From contig JAJFKE010000023.1 of assembly GCA_021773355.1 (NCBI GenBank), positions 558,001-622,000 of the forward strand: a stretch of 64,000 nucleotides of DNA, read 5' to 3'. This document shows, piece by piece, positions 44,994-53,157 of the stretch; within the stretch, counting starts at the first letter, position 1; each line of letters opens with the position of its first letter. The notes beneath the pieces were generated by a model that saw only the letters and a list, made by a program, of their open reading frames with translations, did not search any database and had not been told where the DNA came from. The translations under genes were made by a program, and so were the position numbers. The stretch comes from Gammaproteobacteria bacterium (GTDB lineage: Bacteria > Pseudomonadota > Gammaproteobacteria > Pseudomonadales > Pseudohongiellaceae).

Positions 44994-45642
44994 TAACTAT
45001 CAATTAATTACTGCTGCGCGAGCATTCCTGCTCACGTCGCTACTGCTTGCCAGCCTTAGCTCCTACGCACAAGAAATCGATTTCCAAAGCAGCATAGACG
45101 CAACCTCCACAGCGCTAAAGGAATTAGACCTCAGAGCCAATGACTGCCTGACCGCCCTGGATTCTGAACAAGATTCGAAACAGACCTGCGATGACTTTAT
45201 GGCTGCTGTGGATGGAGAGCTGATGACGAACTACCTGCAGCAATGTCGGGTGCTGAAGAACTGGCGAGATGACTTCGTCACCAGAACGGTTGCAGAAAAC
45301 ACCGATGCCAGCAATCAGGATGACCAGGAAATGCTGCGCCGTCTTGTTTCAATTGAATTTAACTGCGGTGAAAACACCCTACGGACACGAACACAGTTTG
45401 TGGTCCCCGCATTCAATCGACTACAGGCTGGTGCCGAGAGTCCTGGTGTATCTGCAACATCATTGAGCAGACAGCTTTCAGAAGCTCGATTCAAGGCTAT
45501 GGAGAACCGTGAGAGGCAGCGCTTACTAAACTCCGTGCAGAACCAGCAAGACAGAAGCCAGTTGGAAACAGAACGGCAATTCAATGCCTTGGAAAATGAG
45601 TTGATTCGTCAACAGATTCGAAATACGAACCGCCCTTTTTAA
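44983..45642 (+). CDS. Exported hypothetical protein, helical
   Basis: The ATG at 44983 begins a signal peptide (MRANNYQLITAARAFLLTSLLLASLSSYAQ); the longer frame from 44899 runs through the YkgJ gene and is not used. The mature part (about 190 residues) is charged and helical, with several cysteines (NDCLTALDSEQDSKQTC, FNCGENTL) and a long C-terminal coiled coil ending ERQFNALENELIRQQI. No family recognised. It overlaps the YkgJ gene by 11 bases, so translation is coupled. Confidence 0.65.
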   Translation: MRANNYQLITAARAFLLTSLLLASLSSYAQEIDFQSSIDATSTALKELDLRANDCLTALDSEQDSKQTCDDFMAAVDGELMTNYLQQCRVLKNWRDDFVTRTVAENTDASNQDDQEMLRRLVSIEFNCGENTLRTRTQFVVPAFNRLQAGAESPGVSATSLSRQLSEARFKAMENRERQRLLNSVQNQQDRSQLETERQFNALENELIRQQIRNTNRPF

Positions 45643-45803
45643 GGTACTTCTGCCAGGGTCCGTTATGGCCTTGGTTTAGAGTAGCTATCTAAGCTCTCCT
45701 GCATAGATCCTATCAGTAGCTGGCAGTAGCTGGAAAAAGTCTGTATCCAGAATCCGATTCGGCGACCTTCCAGATCGGCCGGCATAGACTTGGTAAATAT
45801 TTC

Positions 45804-46985
45804 TCAGTAAAGAACCAGGAAATTGCCATCCGGCAGATTCGCTGCAGCGGGAAAGCTGTAATTAGGGATAGTAATTTCCTCGGTGAATGGCCCATCTTTA
45901 GCGCTACCGTCTTCTTCGAACAAGCGCATATTCAGTCGACCACCCTTGGCATGACTGATCGCTTCACCCCATACCACTAAGCGCTCCCCCTGTGCATTAA
46001 TCGCCACCGAGGGGTTCTTTTGCCGTGTTTCAGTAAAGGGCTCAGCTACCTGAGTGGCCTGTATCTGTGCATCCAATTTAAGCTGTACGATACGGCTTTC
46101 TGTCTCAAAAACCAGCCATTGCTCGGTGTTTGCATCCTCGGCTATATCATTAGTGCTAAGCGGACAGGACGACATTTCCCATTTTTGCAATGGGGTTACT
46201 TCTCCATAGGAGCCGCTCTGGAGTTCACCGTTATTGATTTGCAGACTCAATAATTGCATATGGCGACCCACGCCATCGATGGCAGAACGATAGGCGACGG
46301 ACAGTTCATTCTGGTCCGCATAATTTGCTGCCAGTGAACAACAGGCGCAGGCGCCCAATTCTGGATTTCCCATGCGTAGTTCATCGGAAAAAGTAGCGCC
46401 AGAATCGGTCGACAGGCGACCATAGACCGTGCGTTCATATTCTCGACTCAGGTTTCCTGCTCCCCAGACTATAGCGACCTTGGAGCCAATAGCGGCTATG
46501 TCAGCGCCCGCATCGAGGCCTTCCGCAAACTGAGCTACCACTGGTCTTTGAGCCTCGAACCGGGTTGCTTCGGAATTCGACCGACTGTAGTAGTATTGAT
46601 TGGCCCGTGGCAAATACCAGACCACATGGATGCGGCCGTCACCGCCAACCGCCATGGAAGCCCTGGCGATAGAAAAAGTCTGAAGATTATAGGCCTCGCT
46701 GGACACCTTAACCGGAAGCCCAAAACGTTTTTCCAAGGTCAGGTATTGACGGTAATATAAGTTTCCCTCGCGCGCGCTGGGCGCAGACAAGCGTTTCTTG
46801 AAATACAGCAGATGAACATCGCCGTTGCTGTCAACATTCAATCGCGGCTGAAAACCGCCGTCCGGTGTTTTCTGAATGAGAATATCTGCGTACGCGGAAC
46901 TAATAACGAACAGACTCAGAGCAAGAAACAATGCCATGACCTGCCCAAGCAGTCGCCCTTCTCGTACAGCTTCCAATCTGTTCAT
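45804..46985 (-). CDS. Exported propeller-like protein (sialidase/BNR-like), unknown function
   Basis: The ATG at 46985 has AGGAG 10 bases upstream, and starts a signal peptide that ends SSAYAD. The mature part is a repeated beta-rich chain: FQPRLNVDSNGDVHLLYFKKR, ASMAVGGDGRIHVVWYLPRA, DIAAIGSKVAIVWGAGN, YGRLSTDSGATFSDE (an Asp-box-like turn), NPSVAINAQGERLVVWGEA. This looks like a BNR/exo-sialidase-type propeller. A CACC motif (GACACCSLAA) in the middle is unusual and may bind copper or form a vicinal disulfide. The ORF ends DGNFLVLY, as a whole blade. Confidence 0.7.
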   Translation of the reverse strand: MNRLEAVREGRLLGQVMALFLALSLFVISSAYADILIQKTPDGGFQPRLNVDSNGDVHLLYFKKRLSAPSAREGNLYYRQYLTLEKRFGLPVKVSSEAYNLQTFSIARASMAVGGDGRIHVVWYLPRANQYYYSRSNSEATRFEAQRPVVAQFAEGLDAGADIAAIGSKVAIVWGAGNLSREYERTVYGRLSTDSGATFSDELRMGNPELGACACCSLAANYADQNELSVAYRSAIDGVGRHMQLLSLQINNGELQSGSYGEVTPLQKWEMSSCPLSTNDIAEDANTEQWLVFETESRIVQLKLDAQIQATQVAEPFTETRQKNPSVAINAQGERLVVWGEAISHAKGGRLNMRLFEEDGSAKDGPFTEEITIPNYSFPAAANLPDGNFLVLY

Positions 46986-47190
46986 AGCCCAGTACTCCTG
47001 CTTGCCTTGCTGTGTGTTATACGCCGAATTCAAATGAGCAAAAGTAGAATAAAAGCGCGAATTAGTGCAGACTTTGCTTCCAGTTCTAAACTGCTGCCGT
47101 GATAGGCATCATAACAGCAATTTCCAGCGGAATTGAATCCAGGTATATTGGAAAACCGCGAGATATAGCGCTTCTGCGCAGGAATGAGAC

Positions 47191-47706
47191 ATGAATAGTT
47201 TGGCGAGTAAACTGAGCAAAGCCGCAGCAATAGCCCTCATTGGCGGACTCTTGAGCGCTTGCTCAGCACCCGAGGAAACGGCGACTAATGATGCTGCCGG
47301 AGATTCTGCCTTTAATACTGAGCTGACGGTAAAAGACGTGATGGCACTAGTATTAGAGCCTGCTTCAGACATTCTTTGGGATTCTGGAGGCTGGGTACTG
47401 GATGCTTCAGGCTACGAAGAATTGTATCCAACCACGGACGAAGGCTGGGACTATGTCCGTGCCCAGGCTGCCGTAGTGGTGGAATCCGGAAATATGCTGG
47501 CACTGCCAGGGCGAGCCGAAGATGGCGATGCCTGGATGATCTATGCCGAAGGCCTTAGCTCCGCGGGAATTTTGGCAATGCAAGCAGCAGCCACTCATAA
47601 CGAAGAAGACTTCTTCCAGGCCGGCGCACAACTCTACAGCGTCTGTACTGCCTGCCATCAGGCCTATAACCCTGACATTCTTAATAACTTCGACGACGAA
47701 GACTAA
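47191..47706 (+). CDS. Cytochrome c'-like lipoprotein
   Basis: A 171-residue lipoprotein with lipobox LLSAC (Cys about 24). A four-helix layout follows and the C-terminal helix carries CTACHQAYNP, the single heme c site placed as in cytochromes c' (heme near the end). The middle, GWDYVRAQAAVVVESGNMLALPGR, fits the family. It would carry one heme in the periplasm, with unknown partner. It is followed 6 bases later by the HupE gene, so it is likely in one operon. Confidence 0.85.
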   Translation: MNSLASKLSKAAAIALIGGLLSACSAPEETATNDAAGDSAFNTELTVKDVMALVLEPASDILWDSGGWVLDASGYEELYPTTDEGWDYVRAQAAVVVESGNMLALPGRAEDGDAWMIYAEGLSSAGILAMQAAATHNEEDFFQAGAQLYSVCTACHQAYNPDILNNFDDED

Positions 47707-47712
47707 GCCTGG

Positions 47713-48429
47713 ATGAAAGCCTCGTTGACGCGACAGCCACTCGCTATTTCACTAAAGCTCCTATTGATGTGTCTAGCCTTGTATTCTTTCAATGCATTCG
47801 GCCACACCATCGAGGGGCAAGACGCGAGTTTTGTCGAAGCGATCGATGGCCCAGCCATTGGCCCCTTCATTTATCTGGGCGCCAAGCACATGGTAACCGG
47901 ATACGACCATTTGCTGTTCTTGCTCGGAGTAATCTTCTTTCTCTATCGCCCCAAGCATGTGGTGCAGTACGTCACCCTGTTTGCCCTTGGCCACAGTATT
48001 ACCTTATTGCTAGGCGTTCTGGCGAACCTGCAGGTCAATGCCTACTTTATTGACGCCATTATTGGCCTGTCTATTGTCTATAAGGCATTCGAGAATATAG
48101 ATGGCTTCAAACGGCTATTGGGTTTTCAGCCTAATACCAAGATTGCCGTTTTCGTATTCGGTTTGTTTCACGGCCTTGGTCTGGCAACCAAATTGCAAGA
48201 ATTCGATTTGTCCGACAACGGCCTGGTAATAAATATTATTAGTTTTAATGTTGGCGTAGAAATTGGGCAAATACTCGCTCTTTCCGCAGTATTTCTCATC
48301 CTCAGTGTTTGGCGAACAACTTCCAGTTACCTCAGACATTCCTTCATTACCAATACTGCGCTTATGACTGGCGGTTTTTTACTGGCGGGATTCCAGCTAA
48401 GTGCTTTTTTCTTGCAAACCCCCTACTAG
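47713..48429 (+). CDS. HupE/UreJ-family membrane protein
   Basis: A 238-residue protein: signal-like first helix, then FIYLGAKHMVTGYDHLLFLLGVIFFLYRPKHVVQYVTLFALGHSITLLLG, FGLFHGLGLATKL and a further four helices. The HxxxGxDHLLFLL and HS(I/F)T segments are the HupE/UreJ signature, with the histidines that bind nickel or cobalt in related metal permeases. It is placed 6 bases after the cytochrome c' lipoprotein gene; the membrane protein gene 38 bases on is probably part of the same unit. Which metal it moves, if any, is not known. Confidence 0.85.
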   Translation: MKASLTRQPLAISLKLLLMCLALYSFNAFGHTIEGQDASFVEAIDGPAIGPFIYLGAKHMVTGYDHLLFLLGVIFFLYRPKHVVQYVTLFALGHSITLLLGVLANLQVNAYFIDAIIGLSIVYKAFENIDGFKRLLGFQPNTKIAVFVFGLFHGLGLATKLQEFDLSDNGLVINIISFNVGVEIGQILALSAVFLILSVWRTTSSYLRHSFITNTALMTGGFLLAGFQLSAFFLQTPY

Positions 48430-48467
48430 TTGTATTCGTAGTTAACCAAGAATAGTGGAGACCCAAT

Positions 48468-49034
48468 GTGTCCGAGATAGATAGTAAGCAGCCGCCCTCT
48501 TCGAGGAACATCCTGATAGCCTCCGCCATCTCGTTGCTGGTGGCATTGATAGTGCTGTTTAGCTTTATCCTGCCTGCGGAGTTTGGCTCAGACCCGCTTG
48601 GTACCGGGGAACTGTTTGGCCTGAATGCCCTGTCTCGCGCAGAGAACCCCTTCGAGGAACAGCTTGAGGTTCACAAGACTGATTATGTCGAGTTTGTACT
48701 GGGCCCATTTGAGTCGGTGGAGTACAAATACTTGTTGGATATGGATGCCTCTATGCTGTTCAGCTGGGTGGCCGACGGCGAACTCTACTACGATATGCAT
48801 GCTGAGCCGGCTGGCCTGGGAGAGGAATATGCAGAGAGCTTCGAGCAGGGCAACAGCGACAGCCGCATGGGTTCTTTTCATGCACCATTTACCGGTATTC
48901 ATGGCTGGTTCTGGGAAAACCGCAGTTTAGATACCGTGACCGTTAAGCTTTATTCTTCTGGCTTTTATATCAACTCTACAGTGTTTAGAGACGGCAGTAG
49001 TTATGAGAGGGAGATGAGGTCAGTGACCGAATAA
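48468..49034 (+). CDS. Membrane-anchored hypothetical protein (HupE neighbour)
   Basis: GTG start at 48468 with GGAG at 8-base spacing. Residues 13-38 form one membrane helix, the rest is an acidic periplasmic domain of 150 residues: KTDYVEFVLGPFESVEYKYLLDMDASMLFSWVADGELYYDMHAEP, then FTGIHGWFWENRS and VKLYSSGFYINSTV. It resembles, in order of segments, short proteins found next to HupE genes in marine bacteria. No enzymatic motif. A strong terminator ends the unit 50 bases later. Confidence 0.7.
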   Translation: MSEIDSKQPPSSRNILIASAISLLVALIVLFSFILPAEFGSDPLGTGELFGLNALSRAENPFEEQLEVHKTDYVEFVLGPFESVEYKYLLDMDASMLFSWVADGELYYDMHAEPAGLGEEYAESFEQGNSDSRMGSFHAPFTGIHGWFWENRSLDTVTVKLYSSGFYINSTVFRDGSSYEREMRSVTE

Positions 49035-49079
49035 CAAAACTGAGCTACTAGCTACCTAGCAGTAGCATATTTCAGACAA

Positions 49080-49111
49080 AAAAAAGCCCGCATCTTAAGC
49101 GGGCTTTTTTT
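49080..49111. terminator. Rho-independent terminator
   Basis: GCCCGC (49086-49091) pairs with GCGGGC (49099-49104) across a 7-base loop, with an A run before and seven T after. It stands between the plus-strand HupE operon and the minus-strand DUF6152 gene and can serve both. Confidence 0.92.
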
Positions 49112-49129
49112 ATCTGTTTCCCAGAGTCT

Positions 49130-49588
49130 CTATTGACCTGGCTCGCCAGCGTCAGATCCATCACGTGGTGCACCAGTACCTGATGAACCCATGAACAATT
49201 TGCGGCCATCCGGGAATGTAATGTCCCTGCCGTTGGCACGACATGTAGGCTCGCATAGTCTGTCTTTGGATTGGTAGCCAGTTACCACAATGTCTTGACC
49301 CAGGGTCAAAGAATTTCTGTTAATGCCACGACGCAGCAGCGTATTTGGCGTACCACCTTCAACCATCCACGGACCTGGATCGCGAGTCGATTCAGGATCG
49401 TTATTCTCCAAGTGAATCCAGGTGTGTGGGTTGATCCACTCAACACGAGTGATCGGTCCACCAAGACGAACCGGAAGGTTCGCATCGAATTCAGCGGAAA
49501 AAGCGTGATGAGCAACCGCAGCAGGCTGGTTGATTGCAGCAACGCCTATTGCGGTGACAGCTGCTAATGCCAGTAATTTAATTTTCAT
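49130..49588 (-). CDS. DUF6152-family exported protein
   Basis: A 152-residue periplasmic protein with a Sec signal (MKIKLLALAAVTAIGVAAINQPAAVA). The mature part begins HHAFSAEFDANLPVRLGGPITRVEWINPHTWIHLE, the DUF6152 pattern (HHAFSAEFD, V.W.NPH...). A pair of cysteines (LCEPTCRANGRD) lies in the second half. It is often encoded next to SGKP-family proteins, and here one follows upstream on the same strand. Function unknown; the HH start could bind copper. Confidence 0.85.
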   Translation of the reverse strand: MKIKLLALAAVTAIGVAAINQPAAVAHHAFSAEFDANLPVRLGGPITRVEWINPHTWIHLENNDPESTRDPGPWMVEGGTPNTLLRRGINRNSLTLGQDIVVTGYQSKDRLCEPTCRANGRDITFPDGRKLFMGSSGTGAPRDGSDAGEPGQ

Positions 49589-49616
49589 ACAATTTTCCCC
49601 ATTTATAACTTGAAAT

Positions 49617-49641
49617 GCTTGAGCACATTCTAAGTTAGAAT
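49617..49641. promoter_or_regulatory. Palindrome TTCTAAGTTAGAA, copy 1 (DUF6152 promoter region)
   Basis: GCTTGAGCACATTCTAAGTTAGAAT contains TTCTAA-G-TTAGAA, a perfect 13-base palindrome. The same 25 bases, with two changes, recur 78 bases away (copy 2). It lies about 30-50 bases before the DUF6152 start. Two evenly spaced copies suggest a dimeric repressor or activator site. Confidence 0.45.
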
Positions 49642-49694
49642 TAGAACAGAACCAATCTAATAATCCGTTCTATTTAGCTCAACATGCTTTGAAA

Positions 49695-49720
49695 GCTTGA
49701 GCATATTCTAAGTTAGAACT
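49695..49720. promoter_or_regulatory. Palindrome TTCTAAGTTAGAA, copy 2
   Basis: GCTTGAGCATATTCTAAGTTAGAACT repeats copy 1 at a distance of 78 bases. The whole stretch 49589-49869 is AT-rich and otherwise empty. With 78 bases between centres (about 7.4 helical turns), looping or cooperative binding is possible. Confidence 0.45.
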
Positions 49721-49869
49721 CTTAAAGAACCTAATATAAACAGCTCCTCACCACGCTCAATACACCTAAAATTTCAATTAAGCGGTCAATAACCGCATTC
49801 TAACCAAGGGCTCAAGCAATTTCCAAGAGGAATGCGCCAAAACGAGCCCTTTTTTGATCCAAATCGACT

Positions 49870-50760
49870 TTAGAAGCCCAATTCTGACTCTCTACCTTTA
49901 CGGTAGCGGCCATACATCATCTCTTCTACGAATTCCACGCACTTAAACTGTGGCAGCTCGTAGCCCTCTTCCAGACGACGGTATATAGGCATCTTGATAG
50001 TCCAGGGCTCCTCAAAAATCTCTGGATCAGTCATAGTTGCCTCATATTCAATCACGTTCTCACTCACCAGGGTGTAACGCTCTGTGACCTTCAGCTGGTA
50101 GGTATGGTAATTACCCGCTCTATCGAACCAGGTCCTGTCGTCCAGCCCACTAACTTCAACCACCCAGGTATCGCCATCCCAATAACCGTAGGACTGTCCC
50201 ATCCATGAATCCAGAGGGGCTTCACCTGGATCTTCCAAGAACACGTTGCGAACCGCACCGGCAAATGAATAGGCTATGAAGAAAGCACTTTCACTCTGGA
50301 AAATCTGGAAAGGATGAGGGGTATAAGTGGCTCTTGGCACGCCCGGCATATAGCACTTGACCTCGGGGTCCATGGCCTGCCAATTAGCGGCATTCTCATC
50401 GCGTCGTGCTAGCGCTTCAGGCTTATAAGGAATTGTGCCGCCAACTACCACGCCAAAGCTGGCAGGGACTGCGCCAACCGCACCCATAGCAACCACTGAA
50501 GGGGCTGGAACTGGAACGAAATCGCCCGGAACTAGCTGATAGGCAGCTTTTGGCGGAGCGGCTTCAAGATTGTCATTGGCATTCATAAGCACCTGCCAGA
50601 TTCCATTGAAGTCTGGCTTACCACTAGGAGTGCGAGGAATATCGCTACCCGAGGCTTCTGCGGACTGAGTGACTTGAGTTGATTGTGTGTTTGTTGTGTC
50701 AGCAGGTGAGCAACCTACTATGAGCACTGCGATTGCAAGGAGCAGCCATTGAATCTTCAT
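49870..50760 (-). CDS. SGKP-family exported lipoprotein
   Basis: A 296-residue lipoprotein with signal MKIQWLLLAIAVLIVGC and lipobox Cys17. After a Thr/Ser-rich linker comes DIPRTPSGKPDFNGIWQ, then EVKCYMPGVPRATYTPHPFQIFQSESAFFIAYSFAGAVRNVFL and QSYGYWDGDTWVVEVSGLDDRTWFDRAGNYHT, which parallel the SGKP-family protein at 35220-36209 block by block. It starts the pair with the DUF6152 gene (281 bases downstream). The function is unknown; both proteins have a conserved GDTWVVE/GDVLVVE strand. Confidence 0.8.
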   Translation of the reverse strand: MKIQWLLLAIAVLIVGCSPADTTNTQSTQVTQSAEASGSDIPRTPSGKPDFNGIWQVLMNANDNLEAAPPKAAYQLVPGDFVPVPAPSVVAMGAVGAVPASFGVVVGGTIPYKPEALARRDENAANWQAMDPEVKCYMPGVPRATYTPHPFQIFQSESAFFIAYSFAGAVRNVFLEDPGEAPLDSWMGQSYGYWDGDTWVVEVSGLDDRTWFDRAGNYHTYQLKVTERYTLVSENVIEYEATMTDPEIFEEPWTIKMPIYRRLEEGYELPQFKCVEFVEEMMYGRYRKGRESELGF

Positions 50761-51000
50761 AATTCTACCTTTTTGCTTTAATTAGAATTTCTCCCCCGTA
50801 AGGAGCAACGATATAACCATTTGGGTTCGGGTGTGTCAAGCCATAAGCGCCGAATCCTATAGGCTGAGGCCTAAAATATGTACGTCGTTGCTGGCTCTCA
50901 AATAGCTCTAAAAAATGAACTGAATTTGCGCTTCAGGCAATCCTGCCGCTCAAATTCCCGCAGCATCATGTGCCACTATAAAACCGCGTTATGAGCTTGC

Positions 51001-51600
51001 TCAGTCTTGTCTTCCAAACAACATTATTGCGCCGGTGACAGTCATCAACAACAATAGTAACAAGCCCAGTAGGCCGAGTAGCGAATCCAAATAAGCGAAA
51101 CCTGTCCACCGCAGATAATGAATGGAGTAAATTCCGTCTATCCAGCGCGTATCGTTTCCCTGCTGATAGAAAGACAGGGTGTCCCAATTCAAACTAATAG
51201 ATACTCCGGTCGATGTTCGATACTGATCCAGGTCAGTCTGCAGCAATTCACCATAGCGTTGTGGGTTTTGTGAAATGGCATCTTCTACTAACTGTGAACG
51301 CAGTATCTGTGAGGGTGTGGGTCGTGGTTGCAGAGTGTAGGGATCTAGTTGCTTCCACGCCCCATCCTCCTTTACTAACAGATGTTGACCCAGCACTGTT
51401 TTTAAAATCCGCATCTCTTCCCACTGTGGTTCGGCAGTAATCTCTATAGCCGCATCGGATGCATAGGTTTTTGGCTGCAATGTTTCATAGGCGGCTTCAT
51501 AGGCAGGCCTTACCAGGAAAAAAATACCAGTGAGAGACCATGCGATGAAGGGCAAAAGAAGAATGCTGGCTAACAGGCGGTGTTGTTTACGCGTATTCAT
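51001..51600 (-). CDS. PepSY-associated membrane protein
   Basis: A 199-residue protein with an N-terminal helix (res 10-30, LLASILLLPFIAWSLTGIFFLV), a PepSY-like periplasmic region 40-150, and a C-terminal helix 170-195 (LDSLLGLLGLLLLLLMTVTGAIML) after the motif WIDGIYSIHYLRWTGFAYLD. This two-helix, HY-LR-G layout occurs in PepSY transmembrane proteins associated with iron uptake or reduction. It is monocistronic, with 240 bases of empty sequence upstream of the SGKP gene. Confidence 0.75.
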   Translation of the reverse strand: MNTRKQHRLLASILLLPFIAWSLTGIFFLVRPAYEAAYETLQPKTYASDAAIEITAEPQWEEMRILKTVLGQHLLVKEDGAWKQLDPYTLQPRPTPSQILRSQLVEDAISQNPQRYGELLQTDLDQYRTSTGVSISLNWDTLSFYQQGNDTRWIDGIYSIHYLRWTGFAYLDSLLGLLGLLLLLLMTVTGAIMLFGRQD

Positions 51601-51915
51601 CGATGTTTACTCTAGGGACCCTCTGATTAACTCCAACACCTCTGCGTGACCTGAGGCGTACAGATCCTAGAGACCGTTTGGAGTTAATGGTCACTCCCTT
51701 AGCAAGAACGGCGACGACGAAGATGGGCGCTTCAGGCCCCGCCCTTCGCGGCATTTGGCTTGCCCCTAGGTTTTTACTACTACAGAAAGGCTGTTTCCAA
51801 CAATACTGTCTAGCCAGCTCCACGTTGTGCATTCAAGAATTCTTAAGCTAAAACTTGTTACCGTGGAGGACAGCGATACGGGTCTCAAGCGTTGCAAAAG
51901 TAGTAAGAGAAAATG
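51601..51915. other. Intergenic stretch with long inverted repeat 51626-51636 / 51678-51688
   Basis: ATTAACTCCAA (51626-51636) and TTGGAGTTAAT (51678-51688) are a perfect 11-base inverted repeat, 41 bases apart, flanked by further paired bases (GGACC and GGTC; AGGGA and TCCCT). Right of it, 51720-51780 is GC-rich (GGGCGCTTCAGGCCCCGCCC) and itself can fold. It looks like the remains of a small palindromic element rather than a gene. Confidence 0.35.
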
Positions 51916-53157
51916 TCAGCGCTTGCCGAGAGTAGTTAGTTTATGCTTTCTCACCACTGGAACAAAAATTAATAGACATGTCAAACTAAGAATCGCGGCG
52001 GCAAAGAACGAGACGCCCGGAAAATAAATGGAAGACTGCTCATCGGTGAACGCCGCGAATAACTGAGTCATCAACAAAGGCCCAATAATAGCTGTTATGC
52101 TATTCATGCTACTGAGAGATCCCTGCAGCTCACCCTGAGCATTCGCTGGAATCTGACTGGTCATTATCGACTGAAATGCAGGACTAACAAAGCCGGAAAG
52201 CGCAGCGACTACCAGCCAGGGATACAGCTGCCAACCCTGCACGGAAAAGGCATAGCCACAAAAGCCAATGATTATGGCGACCATGCCTAAAATACCTGCC
52301 CGGTAAGCTCCCATCTTTGGAATCGCCCAACGAATGAGTACCGCTTGCACGATAATCATAAAGACGCCAGCAAAGCCCAGCGACAATCCAATCTGACTCT
52401 CCGACCAAGAGAACTTTTCGATGGTGTAGTAAGTCCAAGTACTAGGTAACGAGAGGTGGCCTATCATGTAGAGAAAATAGGCGAAGGCCAGACCCATAAT
52501 AACTGGATATTTCTTAAGTTGAATGACTGCACCTATGGGATTCGCCCGCCGTATATCAAACTCTCGACGATTCTCTTTGGACAGAGATTCTCCCAGCATG
52601 AAGTAACCATATACCAGGTTGGTTAACGCCAATCCCGCAGCCGCATAAAAAGGAATGCGGGCGCCGTATTCGCCAAGCAGACCGCCGATTACCGGGCCCA
52701 GCACGAGTCCTCCACCAAAGGCCGCACCAATCATGCCAAAGCGCTGTGCGCGATTTTCTGCGAGCGTTATATCGGTAACATAGGCATAGGCAATGGCGAA
52801 TGAGGAGCTGGCTACCCCTGCAATCAGGCGAGCTACAAATAGCCATAAGATTGTCGGCGCAGACGCCATCAACAGATAATCGAGACCGAGAGCGGCCAAG
52901 GTATATAAAAGTATTGGTCTGCGTCCATACTTGTCACCGAGATTACCCAGAATGGGCGCTGCAAAAAACTGAACGATGGCATAGGTAAACATCAGATAGC
53001 CGCCGATTCTGGAAGCTTCAGACAGAGTCGCATCGGTCAGACTAATTATTAGCTTTGGCATCACTGGAAGAATGATGCCGAAGCTGATGGCATCCAATAA
53101 CACCACGAAAACTATAAACGCTAGAGCATGGCGACTCTTGGTTATGTCAATTGGCAT
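51916..53157 (-). CDS. MFS transporter, TetA-like
   Basis: The ATG at 53157 (AAAGGG upstream) is used; the frame reaches 53196 but that lies inside the ligase gene. A 413-residue protein with twelve helices and MFS loop 2-3 motif GNLGDKYGRRPILL; the first helix reads FIVFVVLLDAISFGIILPVMPKLI, the TetA/DHA1 opening, and RLIAGVASSSFAIAYAYVTDIT follows. It should be a proton-linked drug or metabolite exporter. It overlaps the PaaK-like ligase gene by 11 bases, so it probably exports that pathway's product or confers resistance to it. Confidence 0.88.
   Translation of the reverse strand: MPIDITKSRHALAFIVFVVLLDAISFGIILPVMPKLIISLTDATLSEASRIGGYLMFTYAIVQFFAAPILGNLGDKYGRRPILLYTLAALGLDYLLMASAPTILWLFVARLIAGVASSSFAIAYAYVTDITLAENRAQRFGMIGAAFGGGLVLGPVIGGLLGEYGARIPFYAAAGLALTNLVYGYFMLGESLSKENRREFDIRRANPIGAVIQLKKYPVIMGLAFAYFLYMIGHLSLPSTWTYYTIEKFSWSESQIGLSLGFAGVFMIIVQAVLIRWAIPKMGAYRAGILGMVAIIIGFCGYAFSVQGWQLYPWLVVAALSGFVSPAFQSIMTSQIPANAQGELQGSLSSMNSITAIIGPLLMTQLFAAFTDEQSSIYFPGVSFFAAAILSLTCLLIFVPVVRKHKLTTLGKR

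Noticed and set aside
46247..46438. Short minus frames inside the propeller-like gene and similar antisense frames across the window
   Set aside because: Shadows of longer genes with recognisable motifs in the other frame or strand.
51587..51832. 81-aa minus-strand frame between the PepSY and MFS genes
   Set aside because: Basic, repetitive translation of the inverted-repeat region without a ribosome site; more likely non-coding.
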